64,000 nt of DNA from Nocardioides cynanchi (GTDB lineage Bacteria > Actinomycetota > Actinomycetes > Propionibacteriales > Nocardioidaceae), in contig NZ_CP044344.1 of NCBI RefSeq assembly GCF_008761635.1, forward strand, positions 1,736,001-1,800,000, written 5' to 3'. A program made the translations under genes and the position numbers. The notes beneath the pieces are model-generated. The model was given only the letters and a program-made list of their open reading frames with translations, was not told where the DNA came from and did not search any database. Within the stretch, counting starts at the first letter, position 1, and each line of letters opens with the position of its first letter. Of the stretch, positions 49,967-59,964 are shown piece by piece.

Positions 49967-50977
49967 ATGACGGGATTCATTCTCCGGCGGCTGGTCAGCT
50001 CGATCCTCGTGGTGATCCTGACCTCGATCTTCGTGTTCGTGCTGTTCTTCAAGGGGCTCGGCGACAGTCCCGCCCGCAACTACTGCGAGAAGCTCGGGCC
50101 GGGCAAGTGCACCGCCCAGAAGCTCGGCTCCATCGAGCATCAGATGGGGCTCGACCAGTCCGTGGCCCACAACTACGCCGTGTGGGCCGAGGGCATCTTC
50201 GCCGGACGGCACGACGTGTACGTCGACGGCAAGCTCTACGACTGCCCGGCTCCGTGCCTGGGCATCTCGATCAGCTCCGGCAACACGGTGTGGCACGACC
50301 TCGAGCAGAAGTACCCCGCGACGATCACCCTGGCCATCGGCGGGTCCCTGATCGGGCTGGTGGTGGGCGTCCTGCTCGGGGCCTTCGCGGCATTGTGGCG
50401 CGGCTCGGCCACCGACCGGCTGCTCGTGGGTGGGTCGCTGGTGATCTCGGCGATCCCCTTCTACGTCATCGCCCTGCTGGCGTGGATCTACCTGACCCTC
50501 CAACTGAAGATCTTCCCGACCACCGGCTACTACCCGGTCACGCAGAACCCGGCGCGGACGGTCGCCTGGATGATGCTGCCCTGGCTGGTGATCGGCCTGA
50601 CCAGCTGCACGCAGTACGCGCGCTTCACCCGGGCGCAGGTGGTCGAGACGCTGGCCGAGGACTACATCCGGACGGCCAGGTCCAAGGGACTACCGGGTCA
50701 GCGGGTGCTCTTCAAGCACGCCCTGCGGGCCGCGATCGTCCCGGTCACCACGATCTTCGGTCTCAACTTCGCGGCCCTGCTCGCCGGCACCATCTTCACC
50801 GAGCGGATCTTCGAGATCGACGGCATCGGCAAGTGGAGCCTGGATGCCCTCCAGACCCCGATCGACCTCCAGGTGGTCAGTGCCACCGTCCTGGTCTCCG
50901 CGATCCTGGTGGTGCTCGCCAACCTGCTCGTCGACATCTTCTACAGCTTCCTGGACCCGCGCACCAGCGTGTCCTGA
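49967..50977 (+). CDS. Opp/Dpp-type ABC permease, first copy
   Basis: A DppB-type inner-membrane permease of 336 residues. The first membrane segment (RRLVSSILVVILTSIFVFV) is followed by an extracytoplasmic loop with four cysteines (YCEKLGPGKC, YDCPAPC). Five further helices follow, with the EAA loop EDYIRTARSKGLPGQRVLFK that docks on the ATPase. The sequence ends in VDIFYSFLDPRTSVS. Its neighbour is a close copy of the same subunit type, and no DppC or ATPase follows. Confidence 0.92.
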   Translation: MTGFILRRLVSSILVVILTSIFVFVLFFKGLGDSPARNYCEKLGPGKCTAQKLGSIEHQMGLDQSVAHNYAVWAEGIFAGRHDVYVDGKLYDCPAPCLGISISSGNTVWHDLEQKYPATITLAIGGSLIGLVVGVLLGAFAALWRGSATDRLLVGGSLVISAIPFYVIALLAWIYLTLQLKIFPTTGYYPVTQNPARTVAWMMLPWLVIGLTSCTQYARFTRAQVVETLAEDYIRTARSKGLPGQRVLFKHALRAAIVPVTTIFGLNFAALLAGTIFTERIFEIDGIGKWSLDALQTPIDLQVVSATVLVSAILVVLANLLVDIFYSFLDPRTSVS

Positions 50978-51038
50978 CCTGGCGTCCTGCGGTTGGGCGG
51001 CCCGGGTAGGGTTCCGCCGGACCCAGGACAGGAGATCG

Positions 51039-52049
51039 ATGACCGGATTCATCGTGCGCCGGCTGCTCAGCTCGGCGGTGGTGGTCGTGCTGACCTCGAT
51101 CTTCGTGTTCGTGCTCTTCTTCAAGGGGCTCGGCGACTCGCCGGCGCGCAACTACTGCGAGAAGCTCGGGCCGGGCAAGTGCACCGCCCAGAAGCTCGAC
51201 TCCATCAAGCACCAGATGGGCTTCGACCGGTCCGTGGCCTACAACTACGGCCAATGGGCCAAGGGGATCGTCGTGGGCCGGCACGACGTGTATGCCGACG
51301 GCAAGCTCTACGACTGCCCGGCTCCGTGCCTGGGCATCTCGATCACGACTAGCGCGCCGGTCTGGGATGACCTCAAGCAGAAGTACCCCGCCACGGTGAC
51401 AGTCGCCATCGGTGGAGCGTCGCTCTACCTCACCTTCGGCGTGCTCATGGGCGCCATGGCCGCCCGGTGGCGAGGGACCCCGCTCGACCGCTTCCTCGTC
51501 GGTGGCTCGCTGGTGTTCTCCGCGATCCCCAACTACCTGATCATCCTGCTCTCCTGGATCTTCTTCTCATTGCGCTGGCAGATCTTCCCCGACGTCGGGT
51601 ACTACCCGATCACCCAGAACCCGGCCAAGACCGTCGCCTGGATGATGCTGCCCTGGCTCGTCCTGGGCCTGACCAGCCTCACCGACTACGCGCGGTTCAC
51701 CCGCGGGCAGATGGTCGAGACGCTGGAGGAGGATTACATCCGCACCGCCCGCTCGAAGGGCGTCCGGCCGACGATCGTGCTCTACCGGCATGCACTGCGC
51801 GCGGCCATCGTCCCGGTGATCACGATCTTCGGGATCGACTTCGCGGGCCTCCTGTCGGGCACCATCTTCATCGAGCAGATCTTCGGTATCGACGGCATCG
51901 GGCACTGGGGCCTCCAGGCACTCCAGACCCCCATCGACATCAACGTGGTCAGTGCCACGGTGCTGGTCGGCTCGGTCCTCGTCGTGGTGGCCAACCTGGT
52001 CGTCGACATCGTCTACGGGCTGCTGGACCCCCGTGTGACCATCGCCTGA
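51039..52049 (+). CDS. Opp/Dpp-type ABC permease, second copy
   Basis: The same length (336 residues) and layout as the preceding permease: about 16 differences in the first 100 residues by eye, including an identical ARNYCEKLGPGKCTAQKL loop, and the EAA loop EDYIRTARSKGVRPTIVLYR. Differences concentrate in membrane segments and the loop near residue 110. This is a tandem duplication that has diverged. The two could form a heterodimer, in place of the usual DppB-DppC pair, using ATPases encoded elsewhere. The ATG follows GGAGATCG. Confidence 0.92.
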   Translation: MTGFIVRRLLSSAVVVVLTSIFVFVLFFKGLGDSPARNYCEKLGPGKCTAQKLDSIKHQMGFDRSVAYNYGQWAKGIVVGRHDVYADGKLYDCPAPCLGISITTSAPVWDDLKQKYPATVTVAIGGASLYLTFGVLMGAMAARWRGTPLDRFLVGGSLVFSAIPNYLIILLSWIFFSLRWQIFPDVGYYPITQNPAKTVAWMMLPWLVLGLTSLTDYARFTRGQMVETLEEDYIRTARSKGVRPTIVLYRHALRAAIVPVITIFGIDFAGLLSGTIFIEQIFGIDGIGHWGLQALQTPIDINVVSATVLVGSVLVVVANLVVDIVYGLLDPRVTIA

Positions 52050-52178
52050 TCGGGTACGGCGCCCGACGTAAGCATTCCGAAACCCGACCGTGACCACGTT
52101 GTCGGTGGCCGTGGCTAGGGTTGACCAGGCTCGGTGACCACTCCACCCGGACGTCTGCCCACAGTGAGGTGCCTGCAG

Positions 52179-53464
<1,286 letters not shown>

Positions 53465-53468
<4 letters not shown>

Positions 53469-54445
53469 GCGGCCGGACCACCGTCTCGGTGCTGCTCCCT
53501 CCGGGTTCCGCCGGCGCCGCCCTCGTCGAGGACGTCCGCCGCGGCCTGGCCTCGCAACCGCGGACCCTGCCACCGAAGTGGCTCTACGACGACGAGGGCT
53601 CGCGGCTCTTCGACCGGATCACCCGCCTGCCCGACTACTACCCGACCGAGGCCGAGCGCTCGATCCTGCTGGCAGCGGCGCCGGAGATCGCGGCGCTGAC
53701 CGACGCGACCACGCTGGTCGAGCTCGGCAGTGGCACCAGCGACAAGACCCGCGCCCTGCTCGACGCCTTCACCGCGACCGGCCGGCTGACCCGGTTCGTG
53801 CCGGTGGACGTCTCCGAAGGCATCCTGCGCGAGGCCGCGGAGGAGCTCGCCTCGACCTATCCCGACCTCACCGTCCAGGCGATCGTCGGCGACTTCACCC
53901 TGCACCTGAGCCACCTGCCGAGCGACCACCGCAAGCTGGTGGCCTTCCTCGGTGGCACCATCGGCAACCTCTACGTCGAGGAGCGCGGTGCCTTCCTGGG
54001 TGCGCTGGCCGACTCGTTCGCACCCGGCGACTGGCTGCTCCTGGGCACCGACCTGGTCAAGTCCGCCGACCGGTTGATCGCGGCGTACGACGACCCCGGC
54101 GGCGTGACCGAGCAGTTCGTCCGCAACGGGCTCCGCGTGCTCAACCGCGAGCTCGGTGCGGACTTCGACGAGGCCGCCTTCACCTACGTCCCGTTCTGGG
54201 ACCCTCACATGCACCGCATGGACCTGCGGCTGCGCGCGGACATGCCCCAGCACGTCCACGTGCCCGGAGCCGCGATCGACTTCTTCCTGGCCAGCGGCGA
54301 GGAGATCCGGATGGAGATCTCGACGAAGTTCACCCGCGACACGGTGCGCGACGAGCTCGGAGCCGTGGGGCTCGAGGTGGTCCAGACCTGGACCGACGCC
54401 GCCGGCGACTTCGCGGTGACGCTCGCCCGCAAGCAGGCCGGCTGA
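53465..54445 (+). CDS. egtD: L-histidine N-alpha-methyltransferase EgtD
   Basis: Makes hercynine (trimethylhistidine) from histidine and three SAM molecules, the first step to ergothioneine. The 326-residue protein shows LPPKWLYDDEGSRLFDRITR, LPDYYPTEAERSIL, the SAM site LVELGSGTSDKTR, FLGGTIGNLY, and the C-terminal EIRMEISTKFTRD that closes on the histidine substrate. It overlaps egtB by four bases. egtA, egtC and egtE are not in the window. Confidence 0.96.
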
Positions 54446-54451
54446 CACACG

Positions 54452-54479
54452 GCCCTGACCGCCGTGCCCGGGTCAGGGC
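54452..54479. terminator. Terminator between egtD and the glycoamylase gene
   Basis: GCCCTGACC pairs with GGTCAGGGC around a 10-base loop. A second, overlapping stem is possible with downstream bases (CCGTG...CACGG), which would suit the opposite strand. The flanking genes converge. Confidence 0.65.
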
Positions 54480-54504
54480 AGGTCGACCCGGGACACGGCG
54501 GGGT

Positions 54505-56172
54505 TCAGAGGGACATGTGCTCCATGCCGAGGTACAGCCGGGCCATGGCGGACACGTGGTCGGCGGCGAAGTGGCGCTGCAGCGCGCGGTCACGCAGCGC
54601 GTTGTCGATCGAGCCCATGATCATCGACTGGTCGAGCACCAGGATCCGGTGCCCGACGGCACCCGTCGTCGGGTTCACAGCGTCGTAGAAGCCACGTGAG
54701 CCGTAGACGTCCGGGAACAGCTGCTTCAGCTTCATGATGTTCCGGTACGCCGCTCCCGGCGCCGGGTCGAGCGCGATGAACGACGCGTGCGGCGTCACCA
54801 CCGACTCGTCGGCGCAGTCGGAGCACTGGGCGAGGCGCAGGTTGGGGTCGGCGGTCGTGGCCCCGGCCCCGTGGTAGGGGAAGGCCTTGCCGGCGACGCC
54901 GTACCCGGCGTACCCGCCCGTGTCGTCGGCGGTGCTCGAGGGCGACATGCCCCAGACCGGGTAGCCGAGCTGCTGGGTGGCGTACCGCTTCTGCACCTGG
55001 ACGATCCGCTTGTCGGCCAGACCGAAGCTGTGGGTGCCCCACGACGTCTCCGGCACGACCTGGTTGACCATCAGGGCCTCGAACATGCCGCCCGCGAACG
55101 GCGGGATGTAGGTCAGGTCGGTTCCCGGGTAGCGGTAATGACCCTCCCAGACCGGGAACGTCTTGCCCGACTGCGGGTCGGTGATGTTCTGCCAGCTGCC
55201 CTCCATGGGCCACTGGCCCTGCCAGGAGAAGTCGGGGTCGTCCGCACAGTCGGCGAACGGCGCCGGCGGGGGCAGCTCGCGCCAGCTGCGCCACCACACG
55301 TTGCCGGGCATCTCGTGCCGGCCCATGCCGAGGTACGCCGAGATCCGCGGGTCCGAGTAGAGGGCGCCGTTGTGGTAGTAGTGGCCGCCGGTGTCGGTCT
55401 CCGGTGGGCTTCCCTTGTAGTAGCCGCCGTACATCTGGCCGGTCGGCTGGTTGCCCGGGATGTCGCGGTTGACGTTGCAGTGCGTCTCGGCGCGGGCGTC
55501 GTAGAAGATCGAGAAGTCCATCTGGCGCGACAGCCGGTCGGCGAGGGCCCGGGCCCCCGGGAACGCCTGGCGGGCCTCGACCAGCCCGGCGGCGTAGAGG
55601 CCGTTGTCCACGTTGGAGACGAACGAGCAGTTGTCGAAGGTGCCGCCGGTCGAGGCACAGTCGCCCTGGCCCGGGTTGAGCAGCACGTGTCCGTTGGAGG
55701 TGTCGTACCACTGGAACAGGAAGCCGTGGAACCGGTCCAGGCTGCTCACCTCGCGCAGCGTCTGGTTGGCCAGGTGGGTCGCGGTGGCCTTGCTCACGAT
55801 CCCGAGATCGCTGGCCGAGACCAGGGCCATGAGGTACCAGCCCACGTTGGCCGACGAGGTGTAGGTGCCGCGGTCGGTCGGCGTCGCCGAGCCACCGGCG
55901 TAGGTGAGGTTGTCGAGCGGCAGGTGCGTGTGCGGGTCCACGTCGTCGGCATAGAACTTCCACGAGTCCCGGGCGATCGCCATCAGCTTGTCGCGCTGGG
56001 CCGAGGTCAGCCCGGTGTACGGCGCGACGCCGCCCCGGTGGGTGGTGCGCGCGGCGGAGCCGCTGCCCGACGTGGCGTCCGGGGCGTGCGCCTGAGCAGG
56101 GATCGCGAGCAGCCCGGCGGCCGCCATGGCCGCCGACGCCGCGAGCGCCCCGAGTCGTGTCCTGTTGCTCAC
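54505..56172 (-). CDS. Secreted glycoamylase-domain protein (GH144-like)
   Basis: An exported 555-residue protein with a signal peptide (cleavage near AQAHA, residue 30) and an (alpha/alpha)6-type barrel. SSANVGWYLMALVSASDLGI and NVDNGLYAAGLVEARQAFPG fit a helical toroid, and the C-terminal GHRILVLDQSMIMGSIDNAL is the glycoamylase (PF10091) signature. Relatives include GH144 endo-beta-1,2-glucanases. GTG start behind GGAAGGAAG. It is the last gene of the lacI-GH39-transporter operon, so it probably produces the oligosaccharides that the transporter imports. Confidence 0.82.
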   Translation of the reverse strand: MSNRTRLGALAASAAMAAAGLLAIPAQAHAPDATSGSGSAARTTHRGGVAPYTGLTSAQRDKLMAIARDSWKFYADDVDPHTHLPLDNLTYAGGSATPTDRGTYTSSANVGWYLMALVSASDLGIVSKATATHLANQTLREVSSLDRFHGFLFQWYDTSNGHVLLNPGQGDCASTGGTFDNCSFVSNVDNGLYAAGLVEARQAFPGARALADRLSRQMDFSIFYDARAETHCNVNRDIPGNQPTGQMYGGYYKGSPPETDTGGHYYHNGALYSDPRISAYLGMGRHEMPGNVWWRSWRELPPPAPFADCADDPDFSWQGQWPMEGSWQNITDPQSGKTFPVWEGHYRYPGTDLTYIPPFAGGMFEALMVNQVVPETSWGTHSFGLADKRIVQVQKRYATQQLGYPVWGMSPSSTADDTGGYAGYGVAGKAFPYHGAGATTADPNLRLAQCSDCADESVVTPHASFIALDPAPGAAYRNIMKLKQLFPDVYGSRGFYDAVNPTTGAVGHRILVLDQSMIMGSIDNALRDRALQRHFAADHVSAMARLYLGMEHMSL

Positions 56173-56196
56173 TGGCTGTCTTCCTTCCGAGAACCC

Positions 56197-57003
56197 TCAG
56201 CCGGCGGCTGAGGGGGTGGCGACCGCGTCGAGCAGCGCCACGGTGTAGTCGTCCTGCGGATGCTGCAGGACGTGCTTGGTCTCGCCCTGCTCGACGACGC
56301 GACCGTGGTTGAGCACGAGGATCCGGTCGGTCACGACGCGGGCACTGAGCAGGTCGTGGGTGATGTAGAGCAGGCTCAGGCCGCGGTCGCGGCGGAGCTT
56401 CTCCAGCAGCCGCAGGACTCCGGCCCGCAGCGAGACGTCGAGCATCGAGACCGGCTCGTCGGCGATGATCAGCTGGGGGTCGCAGGCCAGGGCCCGGGCG
56501 ATGACCACCCGCTGGCGCTGCCCCCCGGACAGCTGGTGCGGCAGCTTCGCGGCGTACTGCTCGGTGGGCGTGAGCCCGACCGTGTCCAGCAGCTCGTGCA
56601 CCCGGTCGCGGGCCTGCCGCGCGTTCATGCCGAGGTAGTTCTGGCAGGGCCGGGAGACGATGTACTCGACGGTGTGCAGCGGGTTCAGGGCGCCGTAGGG
56701 GTCCTGGAAGACCAGCTGCACGTTGCCGTGGAACCGGCGCAGCGCCCGCCCCCGCAGGCGGTCGACCTGCACGTCTCCGAAGGTGATCGAGCCGGAGGTC
56801 GGTCGCTCGGAGGCCGTGACCAGCTTGGCGATGGTGCTCTTGCCGCTGCCGCTGGCTCCCACCAGCCCGACCGAGGCGCCGGGCTCCAGGGTGAACGAGA
56901 CGTCGTCGACCGCGGTGACAGGTCCGCTGCCGCGGGACGTGTAGACCTTGCTGACGCCCTCGACGGTGAGGGCGGGGACCTGGGCCGTGCGATGGTCAGA
57001 CAA
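56197..57003 (-). CDS. Oligopeptide/oligosaccharide ABC transporter ATPase (DppF type)
   Basis: An ATP-binding subunit of about 268 residues: Walker A GASGSGKST, Q-loop VFQDPYGALNP, signature LSGGQRQR, Walker B LIIADEP and the H-loop TH. The TTG at 57003 is chosen because GAGGAG lies seven bases upstream and the overlap with dppD is only eight bases; the longest frame (57063) would overlap by 68. It pairs with the DppD-type ATPase encoded just before it. Confidence 0.92.
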   Translation of the reverse strand: MSDHRTAQVPALTVEGVSKVYTSRGSGPVTAVDDVSFTLEPGASVGLVGASGSGKSTIAKLVTASERPTSGSITFGDVQVDRLRGRALRRFHGNVQLVFQDPYGALNPLHTVEYIVSRPCQNYLGMNARQARDRVHELLDTVGLTPTEQYAAKLPHQLSGGQRQRVVIARALACDPQLIIADEPVSMLDVSLRAGVLRLLEKLRRDRGLSLLYITHDLLSARVVTDRILVLNHGRVVEQGETKHVLQHPQDDYTVALLDAVATPSAAG

Positions 57004-58006
57004 GGCTGGGCTCCTCGCGGTCGCTCCGGCCGGCGCTCCCGGCGCGGACGTGGCAGGCAGCACGGCCGGCGCCGAGCGGCATCAGGTCGGGGTCGACCCT
57101 CACGCAGACGTCCTCGGCCAGGCTGCACCGCGGGGCGAATGCACAGCCGGACGGCGGCTGCGCCAGGTCGGGCGGCGATCCCGGGATCTCGCCGAGGTCG
57201 ACGTCGTCGGCCCTTGGGTCGGCGTAGCAGCCCAGCAGGGCCTCGGTGTAGGGGTGGTGCGCCCCGCGCAGGAGCTCGGAGCTCGGCTGGTCCTCGGCGA
57301 TCCGCCCGGCGTACATCACCAGCACCCGGTTGGTGGCCTCGAGCACGACCCCGAGGTCGTGGCTGATCAGGATGCCGGTGAAGCCGTTCTCCTGCTGGAG
57401 CTCGCGGATCGTCTGCATCACGGCCTTCTGCACGATCACGTCGAGGGCGGTGGTGGGCTCGTCGAAGACGATCAGCTTCGGGTCAAGGGACAGGGCCAGC
57501 GCGATCGAGACCCGTTGCCGCATGCCTCCGGAGAGCTCGTGGGGGTACCTGCCCAGCACGTCCGCGGGCAGCCGCACCTTCTCCAGCAGCTCGATCCCGC
57601 GACGGTGGACCGCTCCCCGCGAGACGTCCTCGCCGTCGCGCGCGTGGGCCTTGAGGATGTCGCGGAGGTGCCCCTCCACGCTGCGGACCGGACTGAGCGC
57701 GTTCATCCCGCTCTGAAGGACCAGGGCGATGCCGTTGCGGCGCTGCTCGCGCAGTGCCTCACCGTCGAGCGAGGCGAGGTCGACCCCGTCGAAGACGATC
57801 CTCCCGCCGGTCAGGCGGGCCGGCGGCTGGAGGAGCCGGGTCAGGGCGAAGCCGAGCGTCGACTTGCCGCAGCCCGACTCGCCGACGAGGCCGACGAACT
57901 CACCCTGCTCGAGGCTCAGGCTGACATCGCGGACGGCGTGCACCGCCGCGCCGCCGGGCTGTTGGTAGGTGACGCTGACGTCGGTCGCCTCGAGGATGGT
58001 CGCCAT
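56996..58006 (-). CDS. Oligopeptide/oligosaccharide ABC transporter ATPase (DppD type)
   Basis: A 336-residue ATPase with Walker [11 protein letters not shown]-loop [11 protein letters not shown], signature LSGGMRQR and Walker B LIVFDEP. The C-terminal oligopeptide-transporter extension carries a cysteine cluster, [14 protein letters not shown], that in relatives binds an iron-sulfur cluster. The ATG shares one base with the dppC stop (TGATG). It forms the heterodimeric motor with the DppF-type subunit. Confidence 0.93.
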   Translation of the reverse strand: MATILEATDVSVTYQQPGGAAVHAVRDVSLSLEQGEFVGLVGESGCGKSTLGFALTRLLQPPARLTGGRIVFDGVDLASLDGEALREQRRNGIALVLQSGMNALSPVRSVEGHLRDILKAHARDGEDVSRGAVHRRGIELLEKVRLPADVLGRYPHELSGGMRQRVSIALALSLDPKLIVFDEPTTALDVIVQKAVMQTIRELQQENGFTGILISHDLGVVLEATNRVLVMYAGRIAEDQPSSELLRGAHHPYTEALLGCYADPRADDVDLGEIPGSPPDLAQPPSGCAFAPRCSLAEDVCVRVDPDLMPLGAGRAACHVRAGSAGRSDREEPSLV

Positions 58007-58950
58007 CACTTCTCCCGCAGTCTGGGGTTGGAGAGGGCGTCCACGCCGAAGTTGATCAGCGTGAACGAGACCGCGAGCAGCGCGATCATCAGGCCGGGCG
58101 CGAAGACCAGCACCCACTGCCCCGTGAGCAGCGCGTTCTGCTGCTGGGCGTAGTAGAGGATCGTGCCCCAGCTGACCGTGTTGGGGTTGCCGAGGCCGAG
58201 GAACTCCAGGCTCGCCTCCGCCATCACTGCCGCGGTCGCCGCGCCGAAGAAGCTGCCGGCGACCAGCGAGGTCATGTTCGGCAGGATCTCCCGGAACACG
58301 ATCCGGAACAGGCCCTCCCCGGAGAAGACCGACGAGGTCACGAAGTCGCGCTCCCGGATCGAGGTCGCCTGGCTCCGCACCACCCGGGCGCCGGTGGCCC
58401 AGGAGGTGAAGGCGACGACCAGCACGATGGTCCAGATCGAGCGGCTCGGGACGTAGGCGGCAAGGATGATCATCAGCGGCAGGCCCGGGATCACCAGCGC
58501 CAGGTTGGTGAAGAAGCTGAGCACCTCGTCGACCGCACCGGGCCGGTAGCCCGCCACCAGGCCGATCGTGACCGCGATCAGGGTGGCCACGGCACCGGCC
58601 ACCAGCCCGACCAGCAGCGAGACCCGGGCGCCGTACACGATCTGCGAGAAGACGTCCTGGCCGTTGCCGGTGGTGCCGAACCAGTTGCTCGACGAGGGGT
58701 TCTGGTACGGCGTGAAGTCGGTGGAGCTCGGCGAGTGGTTGGCGATCAGCGGCGCCAGCACGGCGATCAGGATGAACAGCGTGAGCAGCACGATGCCGAT
58801 CCGGGCCTTGCCGTTGGACCACAGGGTGCCGAACGCGCGGGCCAGGAAGAGCAGCGGGCCGGGCAGCCGGGACTCCGAGGCGGGCTTGGAGACCACGACC
58901 TTCGTGCCCGGGTCGCTGGTCGGCGGTGTCGCGGAGGTCAGCAGGCTCAT
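58006..58950 (-). CDS. ABC transporter permease (DppC type)
   Basis: A 314-residue inner-membrane permease: a cytoplasmic N terminus, the first helix IGIVLLTLFILIAVLAPLIA, and then the OppC-type NWFGTTGNGQDVFSQIVYGA. Five helices follow, with the EAA loop RERDFVTSSVFSGEGLFRIV. The ATG overlaps the dppB stop by four bases. With DppB it forms the channel of the operon's transporter. Confidence 0.94.
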   Translation of the reverse strand: MSLLTSATPPTSDPGTKVVVSKPASESRLPGPLLFLARAFGTLWSNGKARIGIVLLTLFILIAVLAPLIANHSPSSTDFTPYQNPSSSNWFGTTGNGQDVFSQIVYGARVSLLVGLVAGAVATLIAVTIGLVAGYRPGAVDEVLSFFTNLALVIPGLPLMIILAAYVPSRSIWTIVLVVAFTSWATGARVVRSQATSIRERDFVTSSVFSGEGLFRIVFREILPNMTSLVAGSFFGAATAAVMAEASLEFLGLGNPNTVSWGTILYYAQQQNALLTGQWVLVFAPGLMIALLAVSFTLINFGVDALSNPRLREK

Positions 58951-59933
58951 GAGCGGCGCACCCTCGGGTCGAGACGGACGTAGAGGAGGTCGACGACGAA
59001 GATCGCGACCAGCATGCTGATGCTGATCACCAGGAACAGCGCCTGCATCAGCGGGAAGTCGTGGTTGGTCACCGCGATGTAGAGCAGGTTCCCGAGGCCG
59101 GGGTAGCTGAACACCCCTTCGACCAGCACCGAGCCGCCGATCACCGCGCCCAGCGACAGCCCGAAGGCGGTCACGTTGGGCAGCAGAGCGTTGCGGGCGG
59201 CGTACTTCAACGCGATCGTGCGGCGCCGCAGCCCGTTGGCCTCGGCGAAGGTCACGTAGTCCTCACCGAGGGTGTTGATCATGTTGTTGCGCATCCCGAA
59301 CACCCAGCCCGACAGCGAAGTGATCGCCAGGGTCAGCGCCGGAAGGAAGCTGTGCGAGACGGCGTTGGCCAGGAAGCTGAGACCGAGGTTCGGCGTCAGC
59401 CCCGGGCTGTAGCCCCCCTTGATCGGGAAGGCGTTGAGCTTGAACGCGAAGACGAACAGCAGCAGCAGCCCCAGCCAGAACGGCGGGAACGCCGCGAACA
59501 GCGTGGCACCCACCGTCACGGTGGCGTCGGACTTGGTGCCGCGCCGCCACCCGGCGTACACCCCGAGCAGGGTGCCGACCACGAACGCCACGATCGTGGT
59601 GATCCCGACCAGCAGCAGCGTCCACGGCAGCGCGGTCAGGATGGTGTGCGCGACCGTCTGGTTGGGGAAGGAGTACGACGACCCGAACCGGAAGCGGGCC
59701 GTGTTCGCGAGGTAGTCGACGTACTGCGAGATGAAGCTCCCGTGCGGGGAGCCGAGCTGGATCTCGATCGCACGTCGCTGCGCGTTCGTGACCGGCTGGC
59801 CCCCCTGAGAGAGTTTCGCGATGGCGGCGTCCACGGGCGACCCCGGCATCAGCCGCGGCAGCAGGAAGTTCATCGTCACCGCGGCCCAGAGCGTGACCAC
59901 GAAGAGAATGGTCTTGCGGAGGACGTAGTTCAT
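58947..59933 (-). CDS. ABC transporter permease (DppB type)
   Basis: A 328-residue permease with an N-terminal helix (ILFVVTLWAAVTMNFLLPRL) followed by the MPGSP turn, a periplasm-side loop with QRRAIEIQLG, five helices and the EAA loop EDYVTFAEANGLRRRTIALK. It ends VDLLYVRLDPRVRRS. It is only distantly similar to the duplicated permeases at 49967 and 51039. It starts at ATG 31 bases after the binding-protein stop. Confidence 0.94.
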   Translation of the reverse strand: MNYVLRKTILFVVTLWAAVTMNFLLPRLMPGSPVDAAIAKLSQGGQPVTNAQRRAIEIQLGSPHGSFISQYVDYLANTARFRFGSSYSFPNQTVAHTILTALPWTLLLVGITTIVAFVVGTLLGVYAGWRRGTKSDATVTVGATLFAAFPPFWLGLLLLFVFAFKLNAFPIKGGYSPGLTPNLGLSFLANAVSHSFLPALTLAITSLSGWVFGMRNNMINTLGEDYVTFAEANGLRRRTIALKYAARNALLPNVTAFGLSLGAVIGGSVLVEGVFSYPGLGNLLYIAVTNHDFPLMQALFLVISISMLVAIFVVDLLYVRLDPRVRRS

Positions 59934-59964
59934 GACGTGAGCTCCCTGCTGCCGACGGTCATGG

